A stretch of DNA of 64,000 nt. It comes from Ottowia thiooxydans DSM 14619 (GTDB taxonomy: Bacteria > Pseudomonadota > Gammaproteobacteria > Burkholderiales > Burkholderiaceae_C). Position 1 is the stretch's first letter. Every line of letters starts with the position of its first letter. The stretch is from positions 373,238 through 437,237 of the forward strand of contig NZ_AUGX01000001.1 in NCBI RefSeq assembly GCF_000422885.1, written 5' to 3'. A model generated the notes under the pieces. It saw only the letters and a program-made list of their open reading frames with translations, made no database searches and was not told the origin of the DNA. Below are positions 43,122-52,755 of this stretch, in pieces. The position numbers and the translations under genes are program-made.

Positions 43122-45947
43122 TTAGTGCGCCTGTTCCCAGTTGGGGCCCACGCCCACCTCAGCCAATAAAGGCACCTTCAGCGCAGCCACCCCCGCCATC
43201 ACACGTGGAATCTCGCTGCGCATCCATTCGATCTCGTCTTCTGGCACTTCCAAAACCAATTCGTCATGCACTTGCATGATCATTCGCGTCTTGCGCTTCT
43301 GATCATCCAGCACTTTCTGCACTTGCACCATGCTCATTTTGATCAAATCCGCCGCAGTGCCTTGCATAGGTGCATTGATGGCGGCTCGCTCAGCACCTGC
43401 CCGGCGCGGGCCGTTCGGTGAAGTGATCTCGGGCAAGTACAAACGCCGGCCGAACACGGTCTCCACGTAACCAGTTTCCTTGGCCGATTGGCGTGTATCG
43501 TCCATGTACTTCTTCACGCCGGGATAACGCTCAAAATAGCGCGCGATGTAGTTGCGCGCAGCCGTGTTATCAATTCCCAGATTGCGCGCCAGGCCGAAGC
43601 TGCTCATGCCGTAGATCAGGCCAAAGTTGATCACCTTGGCATACCGGCGCTGCTCACTCGTGACCTGCTCGGTCTCCACACCAAACACCTCCGCAGCCGT
43701 GGCACGGTGCACATCCAGTCCGTCGCTAAAGGCGCGCAGCAACGCCTCATCGCCACTGATATGCGCCATGATGCGCAGCTCGATCTGGCTGTAATCAGCA
43801 CTGGCAATCACACAGCCGGCAGGCGCCACAAACGCTTCGCGCACGCGGCGCCCCTCCGCATTGCGGATAGGAATGTTCTGCAGATTGGGGTCATTGCTGG
43901 ATAGCCGCCCCGTCACAGCCACGGCCTGCGCGTAATGGGTGTGCACCCGGCCGGTGGTGGGATTCACCATCAGCGGCAGTTTGTCCGTGTAAGTGCCTTT
44001 GAGTTTGGAAAGCCCCCTGTGCTCCAGAATCCGCGCTGGCAGAGGGTAATCTTCTGCCAGTTTTTCAAGCACCTCTTCATCGGTACTGGGGGCTCCTGTA
44101 GCCGTTTTCTTGACCACCGGCAGGCCGAGCTTTACAAAAAAGATTTCACCGATCTGCTTGGGCGAACCCAGGTTAAACGGTTGCCCCGCCAGCTCATGGG
44201 CTTCTTTTTCAAGCGCCAGGATGCGTTGGCCCAATTCATGGCTTTGGGCTCTGAGCGCGTCGCTATCGATCAACACGCCTGTGCATTCGATGCGGTAGAG
44301 CACTTCACTGCTCTCCATCTCAAGCTCATAGATGGCACGCAACTTCTCGTTTTCTTGCAAGCGCGGCCAAAGCGCCAAATGAACATCCAGCGTCTGGTCT
44401 GAGTCTTCGGCGGAATACTCTGCAGCCTTGTCAACCGCCACCTGCGCAAAGGGAATCTGGTGCGCGCCCTTGCCGCATAAATCTTCGTATTGAATACCCT
44501 GGCGACCCAGATGGCGCTCCGCCAAACTGGCCAAGCCGTGCGGCCTATGCACTTCCAGCACGTAGCTTTGCAGCATGGTGTCGTGCGCGAAGCCCTGCAC
44601 TTCAATGCCGTGATTGGCAAACACATGACGGTCGTACTTGATGTGCTGACCCAGTTTTTTCTTTTCCGGGTTTTCCAGCCAGGGTTTCAGCCGCGCGAGC
44701 ACTTCCTCCAGGGGCAGTTGCTCTGGCGCGTCAGGTCCCGTATGGGCGAGCGGAATATAGGCCGCTTCGCCTGGTTTCACGCTGAATGAAATGCCCACAA
44801 TGCGCGCCAGCATTTCATCCAGTGAGGTCGTTTCGGTGTCCAGGGCGGTCAACTCAGCGGCTTCGATCTTTGCAAGCCAGGCATCAAAGGCGGGCCAATC
44901 GAGCACCACGTCGTACTTCAGCTCGCCTGCACGAGAGGCGGCAGGCGGATCAGCGAAAAGATCGCCGGTGCCACTGGTGTCTTTGGCAGCCACTGGCGCG
45001 CTCGCTTTGGCCTTCGAGCCAGGTTGGCTAGTCTCCAGCGGTTTAGCCAAGCTCTTGAAGCCATACTTTTTGTAGAACTCGACGATCGCCTCGGTATTCA
45101 TCTCGCGGCCAGTCACCGAATCCAATGAAGGCAAGCCGTCCACGTGCCCGGTCAGATCGCAGTCCGTACGGATGGTCAGTAGCTGGCGGCCGGTAGGCAG
45201 CCAATCCAGCGCCTTGCGCAGGTTCTCACCTGCAGCGCCCTTGATCTGGCTGGCATTGGCTACGATGGCATCCAGCGAACCATACTCCCCAAGCCACTTG
45301 GCGGCGGTCTTGGGCCCCACCTTGTCCACACCGGGCACGTTGTCTACCGAGTCGCCCAGGAGCACCTGGTAATCGACCATCAGCGAAGCGGGCACACCAA
45401 ACTCTGCCTGCACGCCGGCCATATCGCGGCGCTTGCCACTCATGGTGTCGATGATGGTGATGTTGTCCGTGACCAGTTGCGCGAGATCCTTGTCTCCGCT
45501 GCTGACAATCACCTCAATACCTTGTTCCGCCGCCGTTTTGGCCAGCGTTCCAATCACATCATCTGCCTCCACGCCAGGCACCATTAATACCTTCCAGCCC
45601 AGGAGATCCACCGCCTCATGAATAGGTGCGATCTGGCTGCGCAGGTCATCCGGCATGGGAGCGCGCTGCGCCTTGTAATCTGGATAGATTTCGTCGCGAA
45701 ACGTGCCACCAGGGGCGTCGAAGACGCAAACCGCGTATTGAGCACGCGGGTACTGCTTGCGCAGCACGGTCAACATGTTGATCACGCCGCGGATGGCTCC
45801 GGTGGGCTGGCTCTCCCGGTCATTGGGGTCCACACGCAGATCAGGCATGGCATGAAATGCACGATATAAATAGCTGGAGCCATCCACGATCAGTAGTTGA
45901 GGCTGGCTGGAGGCTTGGTCGGCGGACGCTGGGACAATTTCGGTCAT
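43122..45947 (-). CDS. polA: DNA polymerase I
   Basis: A 941-residue three-domain polymerase for Okazaki fragment processing and repair. The N-terminal 5'-3' exonuclease has LLIVDGSSYLYRAFHAMP and GVEADDVIGTLA. The 3'-5' exonuclease has ALDTETTSLDEM. The polymerase domain has DYSQIELRIMAHISGDEALL (motif A), RRYAKVINFGLIYGMSSFGL (motif B) and MQVHDELVLEVP (motif C). All metal-binding acidic residues seem present. ATG 45947 (MTEIVPAS) is preferred; an in-frame ATG at 45962 adds five residues, and neither has a strong ribosome-binding site. It is transcribed with the PACE gene. Confidence 0.96.
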   Translation of the reverse strand: MTEIVPASADQASSQPQLLIVDGSSYLYRAFHAMPDLRVDPNDRESQPTGAIRGVINMLTVLRKQYPRAQYAVCVFDAPGGTFRDEIYPDYKAQRAPMPDDLRSQIAPIHEAVDLLGWKVLMVPGVEADDVIGTLAKTAAEQGIEVIVSSGDKDLAQLVTDNITIIDTMSGKRRDMAGVQAEFGVPASLMVDYQVLLGDSVDNVPGVDKVGPKTAAKWLGEYGSLDAIVANASQIKGAAGENLRKALDWLPTGRQLLTIRTDCDLTGHVDGLPSLDSVTGREMNTEAIVEFYKKYGFKSLAKPLETSQPGSKAKASAPVAAKDTSGTGDLFADPPAASRAGELKYDVVLDWPAFDAWLAKIEAAELTALDTETTSLDEMLARIVGISFSVKPGEAAYIPLAHTGPDAPEQLPLEEVLARLKPWLENPEKKKLGQHIKYDRHVFANHGIEVQGFAHDTMLQSYVLEVHRPHGLASLAERHLGRQGIQYEDLCGKGAHQIPFAQVAVDKAAEYSAEDSDQTLDVHLALWPRLQENEKLRAIYELEMESSEVLYRIECTGVLIDSDALRAQSHELGQRILALEKEAHELAGQPFNLGSPKQIGEIFFVKLGLPVVKKTATGAPSTDEEVLEKLAEDYPLPARILEHRGLSKLKGTYTDKLPLMVNPTTGRVHTHYAQAVAVTGRLSSNDPNLQNIPIRNAEGRRVREAFVAPAGCVIASADYSQIELRIMAHISGDEALLRAFSDGLDVHRATAAEVFGVETEQVTSEQRRYAKVINFGLIYGMSSFGLARNLGIDNTAARNYIARYFERYPGVKKYMDDTRQSAKETGYVETVFGRRLYLPEITSPNGPRRAGAERAAINAPMQGTAADLIKMSMVQVQKVLDDQKRKTRMIMQVHDELVLEVPEDEIEWMRSEIPRVMAGVAALKVPLLAEVGVGPNWEQAH

Positions 45948-46053
45948 GGGTGAATTGTGCATGCACGGCTTCCCGCATGCCGCAACATGTGCTTACGTAT
46001 CCGCAACCAAGCCTTGATGAGATTCATACTGCCGCGCGTCCAAGAATATAAAT

Positions 46054-46113
46054 CCGTTCAGGCTGAGCTTGTCGAAGCGCCGCGCAAGGCTTCGACAAGC
46101 TCAGCCCGAACGG
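46054..46113. repeat. Inverted repeat (25-bp arms)
   Basis: CCGTTCAGGCTGAGCTTGTC and five further bases (46054-46078) face the complement at 46089-46113, with one mismatch and a 10-base loop. This GAGCTTGTCGAAGC palindrome is a widespread REP-type element in beta- and gamma-proteobacterial genomes. It lies in the divergent gap between polA and the exported protein at 46184. Confidence 0.85.
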
Positions 46114-46183
46114 TATTTGTTGACTCAACGCAATTCGGCCTGAAACGTGCGTTGACCGGGTGCGGCCTCTACAATCCCCATAT

Positions 46184-46543
46184 ATGCCACTCTCGATTAC
46201 CTCCAAGGCTGCCCTGCTGGCGGCCACCTGCCTCGTTGGCGTCGCGGCGTTGGCGCAAGCCCCTGCCCCAGCAGCAGCCTCCAACGCCCCCTTAGCGCGT
46301 GAAAACCCGGTTCAGCACGACAGCAAGACCCAGCGTATTGAAAACATTCGGGTTGAAGATGCTGGAAGCCGGGTTGACGAAGTTCGGGCCGGCGGCGAAA
46401 CCAAGAGCATTACGGTGCAACCCAAAGCGGGCGTTCCCGCTTACGAAGTGCAGCCTGCCGGTAATACCAGCACCGGCGCAAACAGCGGCGAAACGGCGCC
46501 CGGGGGCGCTGGCCGGCGCGTGTGGAAAGTCTTGAGCTTTTAA
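46184..46543 (+). CDS. Small exported protein, DUF2782-like
   Basis: A 119-residue protein with a signal peptide (about 1-26, ending LAQAPAP). A mid-region contains KTQRIENIRVEDAGSRVDEV and VRAGGETKSITVQPK, which recalls the DUF2782 proteins often found beside polA and thrB in beta-proteobacteria. A Gly/Thr/Ser-rich stretch ends in GRRVWKVLSF. Position here (polA divergent, thrB 6 bp downstream) agrees. ATG 46184 starts the signal peptide; GTG 46160 is less likely. Function unknown. Confidence 0.8.
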   Translation: MPLSITSKAALLAATCLVGVAALAQAPAPAAASNAPLARENPVQHDSKTQRIENIRVEDAGSRVDEVRAGGETKSITVQPKAGVPAYEVQPAGNTSTGANSGETAPGGAGRRVWKVLSF

Positions 46544-46549
46544 CATCTC

Positions 46550-47536
46550 ATGGCGGTTTTTACAGAAGTCTCCGAAAACGAGGCAGGCCAGCTCCTGCAC
46601 TCGCTGGGTCTAGGCACCCTCACCGAGCTGCGAGGCATAGAAGGTGGCATAGAAAACACCAACTACTTCGTCACCACCACTGATGGCAGTTGGGTGCTCA
46701 CCCTGTTCGAGCGACTGACGCACGCTCAGTTGCCGTTCTATCTGCACCTCATGAAGCACCTGGCGGGCAAGGGCATTCCGGTACCGGCGCCCTGCGCCAA
46801 GCCAGCTGAGATGCGCATCCCGGCCGGCGAAGACGACCTGCTGCATACCCTGAAGGGCAAGCCAACCACAGTAGTAAACCGCCTGCGCGGCAAGAGCGAG
46901 CTAGCCCCCACGGATGCCCATTGCGCCGCTGTAGGCGACATGTTGGCCCGCATGCACCTGGCAGGGCGCGACTACGAAGGCCGTCAACCCAATCTGCGCG
47001 CGCTGCCTTGGTGGAACGAAACCGTGCCGGTGGTTCTACCCTATTTGAGCGAAACACAGGCCGCGCTGATCCGATCCGAGCTGGCCTATCAGAACCACAC
47101 TGCTCAAAGCTCGGCTTACGCGGCGTTGCCTCGCGGCCCGGTGCACGCTGATCTGTTCCGAGACAACGTCATGTTTGAAGGCACCAGGGAGCAGCCCAAG
47201 CTTTCAGGGTTCTTTGATTTTTACTTTGCCGGTATCGATACCTGGCTGCTGGATCTAGGCATCACCCTCAACGACTGGGCCATAGACCACCCCAGCGGGC
47301 GGGCCGATCCACAGCGCACGCAAGCCATGCTGCAGGCGTACGAGGCCGTTCGCCCTCTCACCAGTGCCGAGCGCCGCTTGCTGCCAGCCATGGTTCGCGC
47401 CGGTGCGCTGCGTTTTTGGATCTCCCGCCTGTGGGACTACCACCTCCCACGCGAAGCTGCGATGCTGAAAGCACACGACCCCACGCACTTCGAACGTGTG
47501 CTCCTGGCACGCATTGCTGAGCCGCTGCTTCCATGA
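46550..47536 (+). CDS. thrB: Homoserine kinase (type II)
   Basis: A 328-residue enzyme that phosphorylates homoserine in threonine synthesis. It has the aminoglycoside phosphotransferase-like (APH) fold, not the GHMP fold of E. coli ThrB, as is usual in Pseudomonas and Burkholderiales. Motifs are GGIENTNYFVTT near residue 30, the catalytic loop GPVHADLFRDNVMFE, and FDFYFAGIDTWLLDLGIT. It is followed directly by the membrane protein gene, the start of which (47544) is only 8 bp away. Confidence 0.95.
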   Translation: MAVFTEVSENEAGQLLHSLGLGTLTELRGIEGGIENTNYFVTTTDGSWVLTLFERLTHAQLPFYLHLMKHLAGKGIPVPAPCAKPAEMRIPAGEDDLLHTLKGKPTTVVNRLRGKSELAPTDAHCAAVGDMLARMHLAGRDYEGRQPNLRALPWWNETVPVVLPYLSETQAALIRSELAYQNHTAQSSAYAALPRGPVHADLFRDNVMFEGTREQPKLSGFFDFYFAGIDTWLLDLGITLNDWAIDHPSGRADPQRTQAMLQAYEAVRPLTSAERRLLPAMVRAGALRFWISRLWDYHLPREAAMLKAHDPTHFERVLLARIAEPLLP

Positions 47537-47543
47537 AGTCCCT

Positions 47544-48338
47544 ATGAAGCTCAATATCGTCCCCGCCCGCACAGGTACCAGATGGGTCCGAGACGGCGTC
47601 CGCACCTTTTTCCGGCAACCGTTAGCCATTACCGGGCTTTTTTTCATGTTCATCGTCAGCATTTCGCTGGTGGCGATCATTCCTTTTGTGGGCGGTGTTC
47701 TGGCGCTGATACTGGTACCAGCCGCCACCGTGGGCCTGATGGCAGCTGCTCGCGAAGCAGAAGCCGGACGTTTCCCGATGCCGCTCACGCTGGCCATCGC
47801 CCTGCGCCAGGGACCACAGCGCAGGCGTGCCATGCTCCTGCTCGGCGTCCTCTACGCTATCGGCGTGCTGATCGTGATCGGGATTTCTGCGCTCATTGAT
47901 GGCGGAAGCTTCGCGGAGCTCTACATTGGTGGTGGTGGCATCACCACTGAAATGGTGGAAGACCCCTCGTTTCGCACCGCGATGTGGGTGTCGACCCTGC
48001 TCTACCTCCCGCTGTCCATAGCCTTCTGGCATGCACCGGCGCTGGTGCATTGGCACGGTGTACCTCCCCTGAAAAGCCTGTTCTTCAGTGCGGTGGCCGT
48101 GTTTCGCAACGTAGGCGCATTTCTTCTCTACGGCCTGATGTGGATGGCCATGTCTTTCGCAGCTGGCCTTGCTTTGCTGGTCCTGTCGGCCGTCACTGGC
48201 AGCGCCACCATTGCCTCGTTCGGCCTCATGCCGGTAGCGATCTTGATCGCCTCCATGTTCTTCAATTCCCTCTGGTTCACCTTCCGCGACAGCTTTTCGG
48301 CGGACGAAGACCCGTCTCAAACTGCTCCAAAGCCATAA
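47544..48338 (+). CDS. BPSS1780-type integral membrane protein
   Basis: A 264-residue protein with about six predicted transmembrane segments, beginning GTRWVRDGVRTFFRQPLAIT. This N-terminal motif and the position downstream of thrB match the BPSS1780 family of beta-proteobacterial membrane proteins of unknown function. ATG 47544 is selected because the frame upstream overlaps thrB. Confidence 0.85.
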   Translation: MKLNIVPARTGTRWVRDGVRTFFRQPLAITGLFFMFIVSISLVAIIPFVGGVLALILVPAATVGLMAAAREAEAGRFPMPLTLAIALRQGPQRRRAMLLLGVLYAIGVLIVIGISALIDGGSFAELYIGGGGITTEMVEDPSFRTAMWVSTLLYLPLSIAFWHAPALVHWHGVPPLKSLFFSAVAVFRNVGAFLLYGLMWMAMSFAAGLALLVLSAVTGSATIASFGLMPVAILIASMFFNSLWFTFRDSFSADEDPSQTAPKP

Positions 48339-48344
48339 ACCAGC

Positions 48345-49418
48345 ATGCCATCTCCGTGGGTATCCGACGCCATCCGGCGCATTGAGCGCGATTTTCAGCG
48401 CTCCGCCGACACGCACCTCTTTCCAATCGAGTTGCGTGCATTTCCTGGCGTGCAGATTTATCTTAAAGATGAATCTACCCACCCTACCGGCAGCTTGAAG
48501 CACCGGCTGGCGCGTTCCTTGTTCCTCTATGCCCTGTGCAATGGCTGGATCCAGGAAGGCACTACGGTCATCGAATCATCTTCAGGCAGCACGGCCGTCT
48601 CTGAAGCCTATTTCGCCCGGCTTTTAGGTCTGCCATTCATTGCCGTGATGCCGCGCAGCACTTCACCCGCCAAAGTTGCCCAGATCGCTTTCTATGGCGG
48701 CCAAAGCCACTTCGTTGACAAGGGAGACGAGGTCTACGCTGAAGCCGAGCGCCTGGCGCGTGAAACCAATGGTCACTACATGGACCAATTCACTTACGCA
48801 GAGCGTGCCACAGACTGGCGCGGCAACAACAATATTGCGCAGTCCATCTTCCAGCAAATGAGTGCAGAGCCCAACCCTGTCCCGCGCTGGATCGTTGTGG
48901 GCGCAGGCACTGGCGGCACCTCAGCCACCATTGGACGCTATCTTCGCTACCAAGGCCATGCCACCCAGCTGTGCGTGGTGGATCCTGAGCACTCGGTGTT
49001 TCTTGACTACTATGAAACCCGCGACCTCACCCTCACCAGCCCTCGCGGGTCGGGGGTAGAAGGCATTGGACGGCCTCGGGTAGAACCCTCATTTGTGCCG
49101 GGCGTGATTGATCGCATGATGCGCGTGCCCACAGCTGCATCTTTTGCTGCGGCACGGTACCTTGAAATGGTGGTGGGACGGCGCTTTGGCGGCTCCACCG
49201 GCACTGATTTTTATGGTGCGCTGCAACTTGCCTGCGAAATCCGTGCACGCGGCGAAACAGGCAGCATCGTCACCCTCGCCTGCGACGGCGGTGAGCGCTA
49301 CCTCGACACCGTCTACAACGACGAATGGCTGAAAACCAACGGGCATGACATTACCCCTTGGCTACACCGGTTCGAGACGACTTGCACTCAAGGTAGCTGG
49401 GCCGAATCGGCCAGCTGA
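48345..49418 (+). CDS. PLP-dependent cysteine synthase-like enzyme
   Basis: A 357-residue fold-type II PLP enzyme. PLP Lys is K52 in [12 protein letters not shown]. The substrate loop is [19 protein letters not shown], the phosphate loop is [13 protein letters not shown], and [15 protein letters not shown] closes the active site. Sequence features ([24 protein letters not shown]) resemble Cds1-type cysteine desulfhydrases rather than CysK/CysM. Likely cysteine breakdown to sulfide and pyruvate, or cysteine synthesis; not decided by sequence alone. It starts 6 bp after the membrane protein gene. Confidence 0.88.
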   Translation: MPSPWVSDAIRRIERDFQRSADTHLFPIELRAFPGVQIYLKDESTHPTGSLKHRLARSLFLYALCNGWIQEGTTVIESSSGSTAVSEAYFARLLGLPFIAVMPRSTSPAKVAQIAFYGGQSHFVDKGDEVYAEAERLARETNGHYMDQFTYAERATDWRGNNNIAQSIFQQMSAEPNPVPRWIVVGAGTGGTSATIGRYLRYQGHATQLCVVDPEHSVFLDYYETRDLTLTSPRGSGVEGIGRPRVEPSFVPGVIDRMMRVPTAASFAAARYLEMVVGRRFGGSTGTDFYGALQLACEIRARGETGSIVTLACDGGERYLDTVYNDEWLKTNGHDITPWLHRFETTCTQGSWAESAS

Positions 49419-49491
49419 AAATCCGCCTCCCGGCCCTGGCCGGAACGAATTCCGTCGTTCCGGCCACAGCCGTCATCCCGCTTGGATTCAC

Positions 49492-51348
49492 GTGGCTATA
49501 TCAGCATCGGTTTCCCTGGTCATGACACTGGCCTTCCTACTGGCTTCATGCGGCGGCATGGGTACCCACAGGGGCACCCCCTTGGAGCTGACCATTGCCC
49601 ACATTAACGATCACCATTCCCACCTGGAAGCGCTCCCTGATCAGATCGTTCGGATAGGTGGCGTGGATACGCAGGTGGAACTGGGCGGGTTCACTCGCCT
49701 GGCCAGCGCATTCAGATCGTACGAAGGTCGCGACAACGTGCTCAGGCTGCATGCGGGCGATGCCAGCACGGGCACGCTGTACTACACCCTCTTCAAGGGC
49801 CGAGCCGACGCCGACATGATGAACACCATCTGTTTTGACGCCATGGCGGTAGGCAACCATGAGTTCGATGACGGTGATGCCCAACTCAAAAGCTTCATTG
49901 AACAGCTGCACACCGGACCTTGCAAGACGCCTGTGCTGAGCGCCAACGTCCACCCTCAGCGGGGTACGCCGCTGGCCCCCCAGAACGCTGAAGACTACAT
50001 TCAACCCTACGCCATCAAGAACATCCGCGGAATCCCTGTGGGGATCATCGGCATCACCATCAAGCGCAAAACACAAGACTCGTCCAGCCCTCTGCCCAGC
50101 ACCAGCTTCGAAGACGAAACCTCCGCGGCACAACGCACCATAGATCAGCTCAAAGCCCGGGGTATACGCCACATTGTTCTGCTAACCCACCAGGGTTACC
50201 AGGCCGACAAAGCCATGGCCACCAAGCTGAGCGATGTGGATGTCATCATTGGCGGCGATTCGCACACGCTATTGGGCAACTTCAGTAAACAACGCCACCT
50301 GCCCAAGTCAGCAGGCCCCTACCCCACGCGGGTGGCCAATCGAGATGGCAAACCAGTTTGCGTAGGGCAAGCCTGGGAATTCAGCAAGGCCATGGGTGAA
50401 ATGAATGTCAGCTTCAACGCGGAAGGCGACGTCACCAGTTGCACAGGGCAAGCGTCGCTCATCATCGGAGACCGTTTCAAGCGCAAGGACGCCGCAGGCA
50501 AATGGGTGGCCGTCGATCCCGCCACGCCTCAGAAAATAGCAGCCGAGGCCGCTACGGACGCCAGTCTGAAAATGCTGGCGGAAGATGCCATCGCATCGAA
50601 TGTGCTTCGCTCTTATTCCAGCCAGACAGAAAAAATGCAGAAGGAATCGATTGGCGAAGCCTCTCAAGCCCTCTGCCTTGTACGCACACCAGGCGAGAGT
50701 TTCAACGCCAGCGGGGAAGTCGCTGGCTGCGAGGAGGCCAACCAGCGCGCACACGGCAGCGATGTGACGCAGTTGGTGGCGCAATCCTTCTTGAGAACCA
50801 GCTTGCGTGCTGACCTGGCCCTTCACAACGCTGGTGGTGTCCGCATTCCAGTGCCGGCTGGCGCTATCACCTTGGGCCAAGCCTTTGCTCTGATGCCCTT
50901 CAACAACGTACTGATCGAATTGCCGGTGACAGGCGAGCAGATCATTGCCGTGCTGGAAGATGCCGTGTCCAGCTATCTGGACGCTGGGCGCTCCTCTGGC
51001 GGAGGCCACCCTTACGCGGCAGGCCTTCGCTGGCATCTTGACATGAGCCAACCCAAAGGGCGCAGATTCAGCCGGCTGGAAACCAAGGACCGCCAAAGCG
51101 GCACTTGGGCATCCCTGGACCCAGCACGCACCTATATCGTTGCCACGCATGAATTTCTGGCTAGGGGACAGGGAGGATATGCCAGCTTCAAACCTATCTA
51201 CGACAGTGGAAACTACGTGAATACGCATTTCCTTTACACCCAAGCTTTCGTAGACTACGTCCGCGCCCACGGTAAGGTGCAACGCCCTGCGCCGGCAGAC
51301 TACTCTCACCAGGCAGTGACCACCCAGGCTGGAGTCGTGCTTCACTAG
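49492..51348 (+). CDS. nadN: NadN-type 5'-nucleotidase lipoprotein (paralogue 1)
   Basis: A 618-residue exported lipoprotein: MAISASVSLVMTLAFLLASC gives a lipid-attachment Cys. The calcineurin-like phosphoesterase domain has IAHINDHHSHLE, HAGDASTGTLYYT, VGNHEFDDGDAQLK, VLLTHQGYQ and DVIIGGDSHTLLG. The C-terminal 5'-nucleotidase domain has NAGGVRIPVPAG and SSGGGHPYAAGLRWHLD. These blocks follow NadN of Haemophilus, which cleaves extracellular NAD and nucleotides. The frame is open from 49345, but that would overlap the PLP gene and place the lipobox far inside; GTG 49492 gives a proper signal. Its relative lies at 53408. Confidence 0.88.
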   Translation: MAISASVSLVMTLAFLLASCGGMGTHRGTPLELTIAHINDHHSHLEALPDQIVRIGGVDTQVELGGFTRLASAFRSYEGRDNVLRLHAGDASTGTLYYTLFKGRADADMMNTICFDAMAVGNHEFDDGDAQLKSFIEQLHTGPCKTPVLSANVHPQRGTPLAPQNAEDYIQPYAIKNIRGIPVGIIGITIKRKTQDSSSPLPSTSFEDETSAAQRTIDQLKARGIRHIVLLTHQGYQADKAMATKLSDVDVIIGGDSHTLLGNFSKQRHLPKSAGPYPTRVANRDGKPVCVGQAWEFSKAMGEMNVSFNAEGDVTSCTGQASLIIGDRFKRKDAAGKWVAVDPATPQKIAAEAATDASLKMLAEDAIASNVLRSYSSQTEKMQKESIGEASQALCLVRTPGESFNASGEVAGCEEANQRAHGSDVTQLVAQSFLRTSLRADLALHNAGGVRIPVPAGAITLGQAFALMPFNNVLIELPVTGEQIIAVLEDAVSSYLDAGRSSGGGHPYAAGLRWHLDMSQPKGRRFSRLETKDRQSGTWASLDPARTYIVATHEFLARGQGGYASFKPIYDSGNYVNTHFLYTQAFVDYVRAHGKVQRPAPADYSHQAVTTQAGVVLH

Positions 51349-51521
51349 TGCCGTGAGTTGGAAGTTCGTTGAAAAAACAAATCTGTCGAAATCGGTGTCA
51401 GGCAAGGAACAAACCGCAGTGATACCGAGTGGTATCGCGAGGAGTTGTGGGGCCGCCTAGGTGACGCCGCATGGCGCCGATTCTCGACGGATTTGTTCAG
51501 CGAACTTCCAATTCACGACAC
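51348..51521. repeat. MITE-like element with terminal inverted repeats, copy 2
   Basis: A 174-bp element. About 45-bp imperfect terminal inverted repeats start GTGCCGTGAGTTGGAAGTTC (51348) and end with the complement at 51521. The core GATACCGAGTGGTATCGCGA corresponds, reversed, to the core of the element at 29742. The left repeat begins at the last base of the nadN stop codon. Non-coding. Confidence 0.8.
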
Positions 51522-51674
51522 TAGGAGACTGTCTGACCTGGAGCCCCTGCAGGCTCTCAGGCAGAATTTCGCCAACTCTACGGCCACCCCTGAGTCAGAA
51601 CGTGCACCACCATTCCACCCAATGGAAACTCGCGACTCGTTTGCCACACAAATGAGATACTGACATACAATTTC

Positions 51675-51697
51675 TTAGCATACCAAGATCATGCTAA
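51675..51697. promoter_or_regulatory. Operator-like palindrome upstream of the BKACE gene
   Basis: TTAGCAT and ATGCTAA form a perfect inverted repeat with a 9-bp spacer, 52 bp upstream of the BKACE start codon. This size and symmetry suggest a binding site for a dimeric regulator. No regulator gene lies nearby. The rest of the gap 51522-51749 holds nothing I recognise. Confidence 0.5.
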
Positions 51698-51749
51698 CCA
51701 ACCACATGGCCTGCCCCGGGCCTGTTCAGCACTAAGAAAGAGGCAAGTC

Positions 51750-52679
51750 ATGGCCGGTCAAAAAGTGATCATCAGTTGCGCCGTCACCGGTGCGATTCAT
51801 ACCCCTTCGATGTCTCCCTATCTGCCGGTCACGCCGGAAGAGATCGCCAAGTCCTCCATTGAGGCGGCCGAGGCGGGTGCGGCCATCATTCATTTGCACG
51901 CCCGCGATCCCGTGACTGGCAAGCCGGATCAAACACCAGAGGCATTCCGCCCTTTCCTGGAAAAAATAAAGGCCGGATGCGATGCCGTGGTGAACCTGAC
52001 CACTGGCGGCTCGCCCTACATGTCCGTGAATGAGCGCATCCAACCGGCCATGGTGCTCAAGCCCGAGGTCGCCTCCATGAACATGGGAACCATGGGCTTC
52101 GGCCTCTTTCCCATGTTGGAACGCTTTAAAGAGTTCAAGCACGACTGGGAACGTCCTTATCTCGAAGGTAGCAAAGACCTCATCTTTCGCAATACCTACG
52201 GAGACATCGAGACTGCGCTCAAGAGCATGGCACCCAACGAAACGCGTTATGAATTTGAGTGCTATGACACATCGCACCTCTATAACTTGGCTCACTTTGT
52301 AGATCGCGGTTTGATCAAGGCACCATTTTTTGTGCAAACAGTGTTCGGGATCCTGGGCGGCATCGGCGCCCATCCTGAAGATGTGATGCATATGAAGCGC
52401 ACGGCCGACAGGCTGTTCGGCAACAGCTATCGTTGGTCAGTTCTTGGGGCTGGGCGCAACCAGATGCCTGTGGCGGCCATGGCAGCTTCTATGGGTGGGA
52501 ATGTGAGGGTTGGGTTGGAGGATAGTCTTTGGATTGGGGCGGGAAAGCTGGCGCAAACCAATGCAGAGCAGGTGCTCAAGGTACGCAAGATCATTGAAGG
52601 CTTGGGGCTTGAGGTGGCTACGCCGGCTGAGGCTCGTGAGATTCTTGGGCTTAAAGGGATTGCGAAGGTCGCGTTCTGA
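51750..52679 (+). CDS. 3-keto-5-aminohexanoate cleavage enzyme family (BKACE)
   Basis: A 309-residue TIM-barrel enzyme of the BKACE (DUF849) family, which splits beta-keto acids with acetyl-CoA. Family marks are MAGQKVIISCAVTGAIHTPS, the metal-ligand HLHARD, and VRVGLEDSLWIGAGKLAQTN near the C-terminus, containing the conserved Arg and Glu-Asp. BKACE enzymes act on varied beta-keto acids (aminohexanoate, dehydrocarnitine and others), so the substrate cannot be told. An AAGAAAGAGGC segment serves as ribosome-binding site. Confidence 0.9.
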   Translation: MAGQKVIISCAVTGAIHTPSMSPYLPVTPEEIAKSSIEAAEAGAAIIHLHARDPVTGKPDQTPEAFRPFLEKIKAGCDAVVNLTTGGSPYMSVNERIQPAMVLKPEVASMNMGTMGFGLFPMLERFKEFKHDWERPYLEGSKDLIFRNTYGDIETALKSMAPNETRYEFECYDTSHLYNLAHFVDRGLIKAPFFVQTVFGILGGIGAHPEDVMHMKRTADRLFGNSYRWSVLGAGRNQMPVAAMAASMGGNVRVGLEDSLWIGAGKLAQTNAEQVLKVRKIIEGLGLEVATPAEAREILGLKGIAKVAF

Positions 52680-52755
52680 TAGTTTTAGTTACCTCGACCC
52701 CGGTCGGGGTGCGGGGGTCGGAGTGTGGGGGTCGGGGTGCGGCGTGAGGGTTTTA

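Noticed and set aside
47622-48503. A 293-codon leftward frame opposite the membrane protein gene
   Set aside because: Antisense shadow: composition is charged and repetitive, and the rightward strand has a coherent multi-helix protein.
50308-51405. A 365-codon leftward frame opposite the first NadN gene
   Set aside because: Antisense shadow of a gene with all nucleotidase motifs.
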